Made by a program: the position numbers and the translations under genes. From the NCBI GenBank assembly GCA_009787945.1, contig WQSI01000070.1, positions 1 to 9,259 of the forward strand: DNA of 9,259 nt, read 5' to 3'. This DNA is from Defluviitaleaceae bacterium. GTDB lineage: Bacteria > Bacillota > Clostridia > Lachnospirales > WRAX01. The notes under the pieces are model-generated. The model saw only the letters and a list, made by a program, of their open reading frames with translations, had not been told where the DNA came from and did no database searches. Below are positions 1 through 5,996 of the stretch, piece after piece (the stretch's first letter is position 1; the number at the start of each line of letters is the position of its first letter).

Positions 1-12
1 GTTGATATATTA

Positions 13-172
13 GACCTGTTCTGAAACCTGCTTTCGTCATATTTTTGAGGATTTTTGTTGAAATGCAAGGGGGCAGGTTCCTCACATACCCCCAGGTATG
101 TGAGGGTTCTGACGCTGTAGCATTTCGGCAAAAAGACCAAAAAGATGGCGGAATGAGGTTTCAGAACAGGTC
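13..172. mobile_element. MITE-like inverted-repeat element E1, 160 bp, upstream of metG
   Basis: The two ends are perfect inverted repeats: 13-29 (starting GACCTGTTCTGAAACC) is the reverse complement of 156-172. TA dinucleotides at 11-12 and 173-174 flank the element, as expected of a TA target duplication in the IS630/Tc1-mariner style. Behind the tips the arms stay imperfectly complementary all the way in. Arms 13-90 and 95-172 are equal in length and meet at an 11-bp perfect hairpin (80-90 with 95-105, loop CCCA 91-94), so the whole element can fold into one long stem. It has no plausible gene of its own. It lies 18 bp before the metG ribosome binding site, so it is probably in the metG leader. 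The call as a mobile element rests on structure and on its similarity to E2; the mobilising transposase is not in the window. Confidence 0.8.
80..105. repeat. Central hairpin of element E1 (CATACC-N4-GGTATG core)
   Basis: An 11-bp perfect stem (80-90 with 95-105) closes on the 4-base loop CCCA. Its midpoint coincides exactly with the midpoint of E1. The inner six pairs, CATACC/GGTATG, with a 4-base loop recur in element E2 at 3462-3477. No T-run follows on either strand, so it does not look like an intrinsic terminator. Confidence 0.8.
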
Positions 173-206
173 TATTAACCAAAGACACGCAAAAGGAGGT
201 TTAAAA

Positions 207-1748
207 TTGCAAAAAACATTTTATATTACAACAGCATTATATTATTCCAACTCTAGCCTGCATATTGGTCACGCCTATGAGGTTGTGGCGGCTGATGCCA
301 TGGCGCGCTACAAGCGTTTGCGTGGGTTTGACGTTAAGTTTTTGACGGGCATGGATGAGCATGGGCAGAAAATTGAGCAAGCCGCAGAAAAGGCAGGGGT
401 GACACCTCAAGAGCAGGTGGATGGCGTGGCGCAGGTCACCCGCGAGCTTTTTGAAACCCTTGACATTGATTTTGACATTTTTTGGCGCACCACCGACCCT
501 CGTCACAAATCCGCTGTTAAGAAAATTTTTAACCAATTGTATGAGCAAGGTGACATTTACAAAGGGGCGTATAAAGGGCTTTATTGCACCCCTTGCGAAA
601 CTTTTCAGACTAAAGCGCAACTTGAAGAGGGCAACCTTTGCCCCGTTTGCAAGCGGGAAGTGGGGGAGATTGACGAGGAAGCCTATTTCTTTAGGATGAG
701 TAAATATCAAGATAGACTAACTCGGTTAATTGAGGATAATCCTGACTTTTTATTGCCGAAAAGCCGCGCTACCGAAATGTTAAACAACTTTCTGCGTAAG
801 GGTCTGGAGGATTTGTGTGTGTCCAGAACCAGCTTTAAATGGGGCATACCGCTGGATTTTGACCCAAACCATGTGTCCTATGTTTGGGTGGATGCCCTGT
901 CAAATTATGCCGTTGCTTTGGGCTTTATGAGTGACGATGAAACCGACTACAAAAAATACTGGCCTGCTGATGTTCACATTGTTGGCAAGGACATTGTGCG
1001 TTTTCATACCCTTATTTGGCCAGCCCTTCTCATGGCTCTTGACCAACCTTTGCCAAAGCAGGTTTTTGGTCATGGCTGGCTACATGTAGATGGCACTAAA
1101 ATCGGAAAATCTCTAGGGAATGCTATTGACCCTACAGAGCTTGTGGACACTTACGGCATAGATGCAATCCGCTACTTTTTGTTAAAAGAAGTGCCTTTTG
1201 GGCAAGATGGCAATTATACCGAAGAAATATTGGTAAACCGCATAAATGCTGACCTTGCTAATGATATTGGAAATCTGCTTTCCCGCACAGTGGGCATGAT
1301 TGATAAATATTTTGGCGGCAAATTGCCTGCCGACCACGCTTCCACAGAATTTGATGAGGAATTGCTGGTGGTTGCCCGAAATGCAGCAAATGAAGCAAAT
1401 GCTCATTATGACCACATGGAATTTGACCAGGCTCTTGGCAAAATTTGGGAGGTTATAGACCGCGCAAATAAATATATTGACAAAGTTGAGCCGTGGAAGC
1501 TGGTCAAGGAAGAGGGCAAAGGTGCAGAGCTTGCGGGGAGTTTGTATATTTTGGCAGAATGTTTGCGCATTATCGCCATTCTTGTTGAGCCTGTGATGCC
1601 GAATATTCCCGATAAAATCTTTAGCCAACTTAATATTGATGACCACACAAAATGGGATGATGCCGCCACTTTTGGGCTGTTGCCTAAAGAGGTACAGCCA
1701 ACCAAAGGCGACCCATTGTTCCCGCGAATTGACACCAAAACGAGGTGA
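207..1748 (+). CDS. metG: Methionyl-tRNA synthetase, short form without C-terminal tRNA-binding domain
   Basis: Charges tRNA-Met with methionine in the cytoplasm, for initiation and elongation. I chose the TTG at 207 because AAAAGGAGGT (191-200) sits just upstream and the product begins with the family's usual QKTFYITTALYY. The frame is open back to 45, but those 54 codons are encoded mostly by mobile element E1. The 513-aa product shows the class I HIGH motif (residues 19-22), a four-cysteine zinc knuckle (C127, C130, C145, C148), the WVDALSNY region, and KIGKS (298-302) as a variant of KMSKS, followed by the anticodon-binding helical domain. It ends at PLFPRIDTKTR and lacks the roughly 110-150-residue EMAP/Trbp111-like dimerisation domain found in B. 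subtilis-type enzymes; shorter forms of about 510-550 aa are known. The stop overlaps the ribosome binding site of the next gene. Confidence 0.97.
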   Translation: MQKTFYITTALYYSNSSLHIGHAYEVVAADAMARYKRLRGFDVKFLTGMDEHGQKIEQAAEKAGVTPQEQVDGVAQVTRELFETLDIDFDIFWRTTDPRHKSAVKKIFNQLYEQGDIYKGAYKGLYCTPCETFQTKAQLEEGNLCPVCKREVGEIDEEAYFFRMSKYQDRLTRLIEDNPDFLLPKSRATEMLNNFLRKGLEDLCVSRTSFKWGIPLDFDPNHVSYVWVDALSNYAVALGFMSDDETDYKKYWPADVHIVGKDIVRFHTLIWPALLMALDQPLPKQVFGHGWLHVDGTKIGKSLGNAIDPTELVDTYGIDAIRYFLLKEVPFGQDGNYTEEILVNRINADLANDIGNLLSRTVGMIDKYFGGKLPADHASTEFDEELLVVARNAANEANAHYDHMEFDQALGKIWEVIDRANKYIDKVEPWKLVKEEGKGAELAGSLYILAECLRIIAILVEPVMPNIPDKIFSQLNIDDHTKWDDAATFGLLPKEVQPTKGDPLFPRIDTKTR

Positions 1749-1753
1749 AGCCA

Positions 1754-2251
1754 ATGATTAGACCTATGACTACTAATGATGTACCGAGAGTGGCTGAAAT
1801 TCATGTTTTTGGCTGGCGAAGCACTGCCCGAGGGGCTGTTTCTGACGATTTTTTGTTTAACCAACTGTTAGTTGCAAACAATACAGATTTTTTGGTAAAA
1901 GCCCTTGAATCTCAAGATACTGACTGTTTTGTTTATGATGACGGCATTATCAAGGGTTATCTGATGCTTGGTGAATGTCCTAACAGCACCGAAACCCTAA
2001 TGCTGAAAGCGGTTTATGTTGACCCATTGTTGCAAGGCGGCGGTGTTGGCACTGCCCTGCTAAACTTCTTTGATGAAACCGCTAAAAAACGCGGATATAA
2101 AAATGCGCGCCTATTAGTGATTGAAGGCAACGCGACAGCGAGGGCGTTTTACGAAAAGAAGGGCTACATTTTAGACGGCATAAGGAATTATTTGAAAAAG
2201 ATGGACACCTACGACGTGGGATATACCAGGCAGGTAAACCATGAAAATTGA
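1754..2251 (+). CDS. GNAT-family N-acetyltransferase
   Basis: A 165-aa cytoplasmic acetyltransferase that would move an acetyl group from acetyl-CoA to an amine of unknown identity. The single GNAT domain covers nearly the full length: an N-terminal IRPMTTNDVPRVAEIH strand-helix, a central strand (YLMLGE), and motif A at about 87-103 with the acetyl-CoA loop Q94-G-G-G-V-G-T100 after the VYVDP strand. The C-terminal N-A-T-A-R-A-F-Y-E-K-K-G-Y segment is typical of motif B. ATG 1754 is preferred to GTG 1745 because GAGGTG (1742-1747) is well placed in front of it; that site overlaps the metG stop, so the two genes are probably co-transcribed. The C-terminus overlaps the next gene by 11 bp. The substrate cannot be told from sequence. 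Confidence 0.93.
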   Translation: MIRPMTTNDVPRVAEIHVFGWRSTARGAVSDDFLFNQLLVANNTDFLVKALESQDTDCFVYDDGIIKGYLMLGECPNSTETLMLKAVYVDPLLQGGGVGTALLNFFDETAKKRGYKNARLLVIEGNATARAFYEKKGYILDGIRNYLKKMDTYDVGYTRQVNHEN

Positions 2252-3143
2252 CCGTTTAATGGGCATTTTAACCGTGCTATTACAAAGCAAGCAGGTCACA
2301 GCTTTAGAGCTTGCGCGGCGTTTCGAGGTTTCCCGCAGAACCATCAGCCGTGATATTGATGCTTTGTGTCAGGCGGGAATCCCCATAATCACCCAGCAAG
2401 GGTTTGGCGGGGGAATTTCCATTGTTGAAGGCTTTAAACTGGATAAATCTGTGTTGACGGCGGCAGAGCTTGGGGATTTGATAGCCGCCCTGCGCGGCAT
2501 TGGAAGCGTAGGGAATGAAACCCGTATTCAGCGGACTTTGGACAAGCTTGGAGCAGGAGAGAGCGCTGTAATTTCTCTACCAGAACCTGTGGTTATAGAC
2601 CTTGCAAGCTACTATAAAACCGACTTGACAGCCAAAATCGAAGCTATAAAACAAGCCGTTTTGGAAAGGCGGCTGATTTCCTTTGACTATTACTACAGCA
2701 AAGGCAATGACCATAGGCAGATTGAGCCGTATTTTGCGGTTTTTAAATGGGCAGACTGGTATGTTTTTGGCTTTTGTACAGAGCGTCAAGATTGGCGTAT
2801 CTTTAAACTTAACCGCCTTTGGAATTTGTTGGTGACGCAAACCACCTTTGATTTGCGGGATATTCCACCAGACCGCAGGGATTTCGGAAACCATTGGCAG
2901 GGCAACCACACTTTGGTGGCAATTTTTGACAAATCTGTCAGGTATCAGCTTATCGAAACTTATGGGTTAGATTGCTACACGGAAACGCCAGAAGGTTTGC
3001 ATTTTGAGGTTAGCTTCGATAATATAGACTTTTATTTGTCGTGGTTGCTGTCTTTTGGCGGCAAAGTGAAGGTTTTGCAACCGCCAGAGCTGGCTGAACA
3101 AATTAAAACCGCCGCAAAAAATATTTTAAAACAATATTCCTAA
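2241..3143 (+). CDS. WYL-domain transcriptional regulator (HTH-WYL-WCX, YafY type)
   Basis: A 300-aa regulator. Residues 1-60 form a DeoR/HTH_11-type winged helix, with a helix-turn-helix over LELARRFEVSRRTISRDIDAL and a wing ending GGGISIVEGF. A linker helix follows (LTAAELGDLIAALRGI). The WYL domain lies at about 135-205, with the signature as WYVFGFC (W173-Y174-V175) and downstream R-I-F-K-L-N-R. The C-terminal WCX-like part ends near residue 297. WYL domains in this class bind ligands (nucleic acids or small molecules in studied cases) and switch DNA binding. The ATG overlaps the acetyltransferase stop, so translation is probably coupled. It stands immediately upstream of the accessory cassette and could control it, but no operator is identified. 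Confidence 0.93.
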   Translation: MKIDRLMGILTVLLQSKQVTALELARRFEVSRRTISRDIDALCQAGIPIITQQGFGGGISIVEGFKLDKSVLTAAELGDLIAALRGIGSVGNETRIQRTLDKLGAGESAVISLPEPVVIDLASYYKTDLTAKIEAIKQAVLERRLISFDYYYSKGNDHRQIEPYFAVFKWADWYVFGFCTERQDWRIFKLNRLWNLLVTQTTFDLRDIPPDRRDFGNHWQGNHTLVAIFDKSVRYQLIETYGLDCYTETPEGLHFEVSFDNIDFYLSWLLSFGGKVKVLQPPELAEQIKTAAKNILKQYS

Positions 3144-3172
3144 CAGGACACACAGTTGTCCTGTTTTGTTTG
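3142..3172 (+). terminator. Intrinsic terminator after the WYL regulator
   Basis: A 9-bp perfect stem, AACAGGACA (3142-3150) with TGTCCTGTT (3157-3165), closes on a 6-base loop and runs into a T-rich tract (TTTGTTTG). The left arm begins inside the regulator's TAA stop. It separates the metG group from the following cassette, which would then need its own promoter in the short space before 3196. Confidence 0.8.
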
Positions 3173-3382
3173 TTAGAATTGTTGTATTAAGAAACAAAGG
3201 AGGAAAAAAGTACATGAAAATAAGAGAGGTTTTATTGCTGTTGACAGATAATTGGGCAGACTGGGAAGCCAGTTACGCCATTTCTGGCGTGAATATGGTG
3301 GAGCAATACACCGTTAAAACCATTGCCGTGGACAACAAGCCAAAGGCTTCCATAGGTGGCTTGCGAACCGAAATTGACTATA

Positions 3383-3549
3383 TACTCATTCCCTACCAAA
3401 ACAGCAACAATAAACTTGTCTTTTTGTCCGATTGACTGCGTCACAAGAACACGAGAGCTTCCATACCTATGGGTATGCACGGAACCTTGTTCCTTGCAAT
3501 CGAACAAAAATCCTGCGTTTCTTGTCACTGTTTTGGCAGGGAATGAGTA
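3383..3549. mobile_element. MITE-like inverted-repeat element E2, 167 bp, inserted in the DJ-1/PfpI gene
   Basis: The terminal inverted repeats are 22 bp with one mismatch: 3383-3404 (starting TACTCATTCCCT) against 3528-3549 reversed. TA at 3381-3382 and 3550-3551 fits a 2-bp target duplication. Because TATA repeats occur at the junction, the exact boundary could shift by 2 bp. Beyond the tips, both arms carry an imperfectly complementary interior (for example GTCTTTTTG/CCGATTG on the left and CAATCGAACAAAAATCC on the right) around a central CATACC-TATG-GGTATG hairpin (3462-3477). There is no transposase or convincing ORF, so it would depend on an enzyme supplied from elsewhere. The clean restoration of the host gene on removal makes insertion as a discrete mobile unit very likely. 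Confidence 0.88.
3462..3477. repeat. Central hairpin of element E2 (CATACC-N4-GGTATG core)
   Basis: CATACC (3462-3467) pairs with GGTATG (3472-3477) around the loop TATG. This is the same six-pair stem and loop length as in E1, placed close to the middle of E2. Only the core stem is perfect here; E1 extends it by five more pairs. Confidence 0.75.
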
Positions 3550-3909
3550 TACAATTGACCAGTACAAAGACTTGGACAATTGTGCAATGGTTATTCTGAC
3601 AGGTGGTTATTCTTGGAAGGAGGGCGAGCATCCTGAAATCAAGACCTTTGTTGCCGATGTCCACAGCAAAGGGATACCCGTTGCTGCCATTTGTGGAGCA
3701 ACTGTCTATTTAGAAAAGCACGGTTTCATTGACCATTCTGACCCAGAGCAAGTCGTCAACAAAAATGGTTTTATTGCGGCTGATGAAAGGTCAGCATTAG
3801 AATTTGCGCGGGAGATTTTCTTGGTTCTTAAAGCTCATCCTGATGAGGTAGTTGAAGAGTGGTATAGTTGTTTTAAGAAATCTGATTCGCAATAAAAAGG
3901 AGGATTTGC

Positions 3910-4350
3910 ATGGATTTATTTTTGGAGCTTTCGCAAGAGCAGTTTGGTTGGTTAAGGCGGGTGGTGACTGCCACTTACGGAGAAAAGGTAAAATTCGCAA
4001 AGGATTGGGAAGATGGCATTGCCACTGTCATTATCTTTGAAAATGGCAGTTATATTTGGTGTTTGCGTTCAGAAATGCCGTATATTCAGGGGAAGGGAAC
4101 GTTCCATTTTCCTAGGTTTAATGATAGAAATGAATATTATGCTGTTCACGAGCGGCTTAAGAGGGCAGGGCTTGCACCCACCGATATTGGAGATTTTTCT
4201 GACAAATCTGGCGTGTTGGTAAACGGGGAAAGGGTAGGGCAGTACACATTCCTGTCCTTCAATGTAGAAGGTCAGGGGTTAAATTTTGAATTGTGCATGG
4301 AACCTGACCATGATTGGGCTGTTTTGCAGAATGATGAATGGGAGTTTTAA
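3910..4350 (+). CDS. Conserved-looking hypothetical protein, 146 aa
   Basis: I do not recognise this family. The ATG is preceded by AAAAGGAGG with good spacing (about 3896-3904) and lies 14 bp after the broken DJ-1 gene, so it is very likely translated. The product appears soluble, with no signal peptide or membrane segment. It has an N-terminal helix (LSQEQFGWLRRVV), several short strands (ATVIIFENGSYIWCL), an aromatic-rich stretch (GTFHFPRFNDRNEYYAVHERLKRAG) and an acidic tail (EPDHDWAVLQNDEWEF). Two cysteines do not make an obvious metal site. Only 3 bp separate it from the AlkZ-related gene, which suggests co-transcription and possibly a shared role. Function unknown. Confidence 0.8.
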   Translation: MDLFLELSQEQFGWLRRVVTATYGEKVKFAKDWEDGIATVIIFENGSYIWCLRSEMPYIQGKGTFHFPRFNDRNEYYAVHERLKRAGLAPTDIGDFSDKSGVLVNGERVGQYTFLSFNVEGQGLNFELCMEPDHDWAVLQNDEWEF

Positions 4351-4353
4351 ATT

Positions 4354-5031
4354 ATGGTAAATAATTACGATGATTTTATTAAAGCTTTGATGGATGCTGG
4401 GTTTTCCATGGCTGGCGGCGGCAATGACGGCATTTTTGCCGTAATCAACCATGGGTGGAATGAAGAAGTTGACAGCCCAATTCATTGGCATACAGGAGAC
4501 CCAGAAACCGACCCCTGGGAATGGCGGATGCGGGTTCTTGATGAGCGTGATGACATCAGCTATTCTAAAGTTTTCTTTAAAAAGGCAGGGTTCATTACCA
4601 GGGAATGGTATCCATATTTCCTGTCGGCACGCCGCGGCGGCTTATCTTTTGAGGACACTTACGAAAAGGGTGAAATGAGCCATTTTGCCAAACGTATTTT
4701 TGAAGTAGTAGAAGGGGCTGGCACTCTGCCTGTTCCTGAAATTAAGCGGGCGGCTGGTTTTGGTAAAGATGACAAATCTGCTTTTGATAAGGCATTAACA
4801 GAGCTGCAAATGGGCATGTTTATCACAATTTGCGGCAGAAAGCACAATCCCAATAATAGCAATTGGTCAGCCACCGTATTTTGCACCACGGAGCATTTTT
4901 GGGGTGCAGGCGTTTTTGAGGAAGCCGACAACATTCCTAAAGAGATAGCTGCTGAAAAAATCAAAGAACAGATTTTGCGCCTAAACCCAGACGCTACCGA
5001 CAAGAAAATTCAAAAGTTTATTTTTGGGTAA
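4354..5031 (+). CDS. AlkZ-related (YcaQ/HTH_42-like) protein
   Basis: A 225-aa soluble protein resembling those labelled AlkZ-related in Firmicutes, recognised from memory by the block HTGDPETDPWEWRMRVLDERDDISYSKVFF-type segment (residues ~46-74), the K-x-G-F-I-T-R-E-W-Y-P-Y-F stretch after it, and a C-terminal K-K-I-Q-K-F-I-F-G. Residues ~108-165 (FAKRIFEVVEGAGTLPVP then FDKALTELQMGMFITICG) read like a winged-helix unit. AlkZ proper unhooks interstrand crosslinks and removes alkylated bases. I do not see the catalytic Q-x-D motif clearly, so glycosylase activity should not be assumed. The start is ATG 4354, with GGGAG at 4340-4344 inside the preceding gene. It probably belongs to the same transcript as its neighbours. 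Gene reality is very likely; the family call is moderate. Confidence 0.8.
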   Translation: MVNNYDDFIKALMDAGFSMAGGGNDGIFAVINHGWNEEVDSPIHWHTGDPETDPWEWRMRVLDERDDISYSKVFFKKAGFITREWYPYFLSARRGGLSFEDTYEKGEMSHFAKRIFEVVEGAGTLPVPEIKRAAGFGKDDKSAFDKALTELQMGMFITICGRKHNPNNSNWSATVFCTTEHFWGAGVFEEADNIPKEIAAEKIKEQILRLNPDATDKKIQKFIFG

Positions 5032-5073
5032 TAATGTTTTTAGAAGGCTAAGAAATTCGAGGAGGGAACAGAG

Positions 5074-5460
5074 ATGATTAAGTCTAAACATGATATGTTT
5101 GACCCAGAAAAGTTTGTCCAGGACGTGGTGACGCAAAACGCAGATGCCCTTACCACTCATTTTGCCCATGATGCTGTAATTTGTTGGCATGACAGCAATG
5201 AGCAGTTTTCTGTGGGGGAATATGTTCAGGCTAACTGCGAATATCCAGGTGATTGGCAGGGCAAAATCCAGCGGGTGGAGAAAATCGAGGGCGGCATATC
5301 CATGATTACCAAAATTTGGTCTGAACAATCTGCTCATTTTGTGTCTGCTTATATTATGCTGAAAGACGGTAAAATCACACGTCTGGATGAATATTACAGT
5401 GACCTGGGCGAAGCTCCCCAGTGGCGCAAAGATATGAAAATAGGTAAACCAATAGAATAA
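5074..5460 (+). CDS. SnoaL/NTF2-like domain protein, 128 aa
   Basis: A single cone-shaped NTF2-like domain: an N-terminal helix (DPEKFVQDVVTQNADALTTHFAHDAVICWHDSNEQFS), then paired strands ending in K-I-T-R-L-D-E-Y-Y-S-D-L-G-E-A-P-x-W-R, a very typical tail for this group (from about residue 98). The fold is used by ketosteroid-isomerase-like enzymes, polyketide cyclases and non-catalytic binding proteins, so no specific reaction can be assigned. The start is supported by GAGGAGGGA (about 5059-5067) with normal spacing to ATG 5074. No signal peptide. It lies 42 bp after the AlkZ-related gene and 23 bp before the flavoprotein gene, all on the same strand. Confidence 0.87.
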   Translation: MIKSKHDMFDPEKFVQDVVTQNADALTTHFAHDAVICWHDSNEQFSVGEYVQANCEYPGDWQGKIQRVEKIEGGISMITKIWSEQSAHFVSAYIMLKDGKITRLDEYYSDLGEAPQWRKDMKIGKPIE

Positions 5461-5483
5461 AACACAAGAGGAGAATGACTTAA

Positions 5484-5936
5484 ATGAGCAAAATAGCAAT
5501 GGAAAAAGCAGGCGAAATCATTGCTTCAAAGACGGATTATGTAGGCGGCGGCATGGAGGGCTTTGTAGTATTAAATTTGATTGACGAAGAGGGCTATCCA
5601 AGCGGCTCTGCCATTACAATTTCCAAAGCCCAGGGCATTGAATGGGTTAGCATGTTAACGTCGATGAATAGCAACAAAGTCCGCCGTATAGGCAAAAATA
5701 GCAAAGCGGGCTTGGTTTTTGCCTCGCCAGAATACAACATTTCCCTTGTTGGCACAATTGAGATTATCACCGACCCGACCATTAGAAAAGACCATTGGCA
5801 GGACGTTATGACAGAAAATCACGGAAGTTACGACAGCCCTGATTATTGCATGTTGCTGTTCAAAACAAACCGCTACAATATTTATTTGGCGAATGAGGGG
5901 CTTGAAGTCCAGGGGAGATTATCTCAAATTTCATAA
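5484..5936 (+). CDS. Pyridoxamine 5'-phosphate oxidase family protein (FMN-binding split barrel)
   Basis: A 150-aa protein with the split-barrel fold of the PNPOx-like/general-stress-protein-26 group. Typical pieces are the opening helix (MEKAGEIIASKTDYV), the strand pair VLNLIDEEGYPSGSAITI, the N-S-N-K-V-R-R-I-G-K-N-S-K-A-G-L-V-F segment (around residues 63-80, the usual FMN-phosphate region), and N-I-S-L-V-G-T-I-E-I. It would bind FMN or F420-like flavin and act as a small oxidoreductase or flavin-binding stress protein; true pyridoxal phosphate synthesis is unlikely for this subgroup. The start follows GAGGAG (5468-5473). It is the last gene of the accessory cassette; 60 bp later the sporulation genes begin. 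Confidence 0.88.
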   Translation: MSKIAMEKAGEIIASKTDYVGGGMEGFVVLNLIDEEGYPSGSAITISKAQGIEWVSMLTSMNSNKVRRIGKNSKAGLVFASPEYNISLVGTIEIITDPTIRKDHWQDVMTENHGSYDSPDYCMLLFKTNRYNIYLANEGLEVQGRLSQIS

Positions 5937-5962
5937 AGGTTCTACCTCGTCCTCTCTGGAAT

Positions 5963-5978
5963 ATACTGGTAACAGTAT
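5963..5978. promoter_or_regulatory. Short inverted repeat in the yabP leader (ATACTG-GTAA-CAGTAT)
   Basis: A perfect 6-bp inverted repeat with a 4-base spacer lies directly before the yabP ribosome binding site (AAAGGGGGGG, 5981-5990). It could be a protein binding site or a small RNA hairpin affecting yabP translation. No poly-T follows, so it is not an obvious terminator. Role is only inferred. Confidence 0.35.
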
Positions 5979-5996
5979 TAAAAGGGGGGGATTTTT

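Larger units (their letters stand above)
3214..3895 (+). pseudogene. DJ-1/PfpI-family (class I glutamine amidotransferase-like) gene disrupted by element E2
   Basis: ATG 3214 follows a strong AAAGGAGG site (3196-3203). The first 56 codons read as a normal DJ-1/PfpI N-terminus (REVLLLLTDNWADWEASYAI) and then run into element E2, reaching a stop at 3433-3435 after 17 foreign codons. The rest of the domain resumes at 3551 in another frame (DQYKDLDNCAMVILTGGYSW), with the nucleophile elbow AAICGAT (Cys codon 3692-3694, residue 104 of the restored protein), and ends at TAA 3893-3895. Removing 169 bp (element plus one TA) restores a continuous 170-codon frame through D-Y-T-I-D-Q. Family members include chaperone, deglycase-like and protease-like proteins, so the ancestral activity is uncertain. 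From memory of relatives, the segment between the elbow and the final ALEFAREI helix seems about 20-25 residues short, which may be a second lesion. Neither fragment should fold alone. Confidence 0.88.

Noticed and set aside
80..105. Central hairpin of E1 as an intrinsic terminator for an upstream gene
   Set aside because: There is no T-run after the stem on either strand, and the hairpin is better explained as the centre of the long inverted repeat.
237..710. A 157-aa minus-strand frame inside metG, and similar antisense frames elsewhere (for example 1182-1864)
   Set aside because: They lie wholly or mostly opposite well-supported genes, show no family features, and lack convincing ribosome binding sites.
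3156..3190. A promoter for the accessory cassette (TAGAAT at 3174-3179 or TATTAA at 3185-3190 as -10)
   Set aside because: No -35-like hexamer occurs at 16-18 bp from either candidate; the upstream T-rich stretch is explained by the terminator. A promoter is expected here but I cannot place it.
13..3549. E1 and E2 as a CRISPR array or phage attachment sites
   Set aside because: There are only two copies, far apart, with no regular spacers, no cas genes and no integrase. The inverted-repeat structure with flanking TA fits small transposon-derived elements better.
3356..3895. An apparent 179-aa gene covering the second half of the DJ-1/PfpI locus
   Set aside because: Its first ~65 codons are out of frame with the real gene or lie inside element E2, and it has no ribosome binding site. 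It is the 3' half of the disrupted gene.
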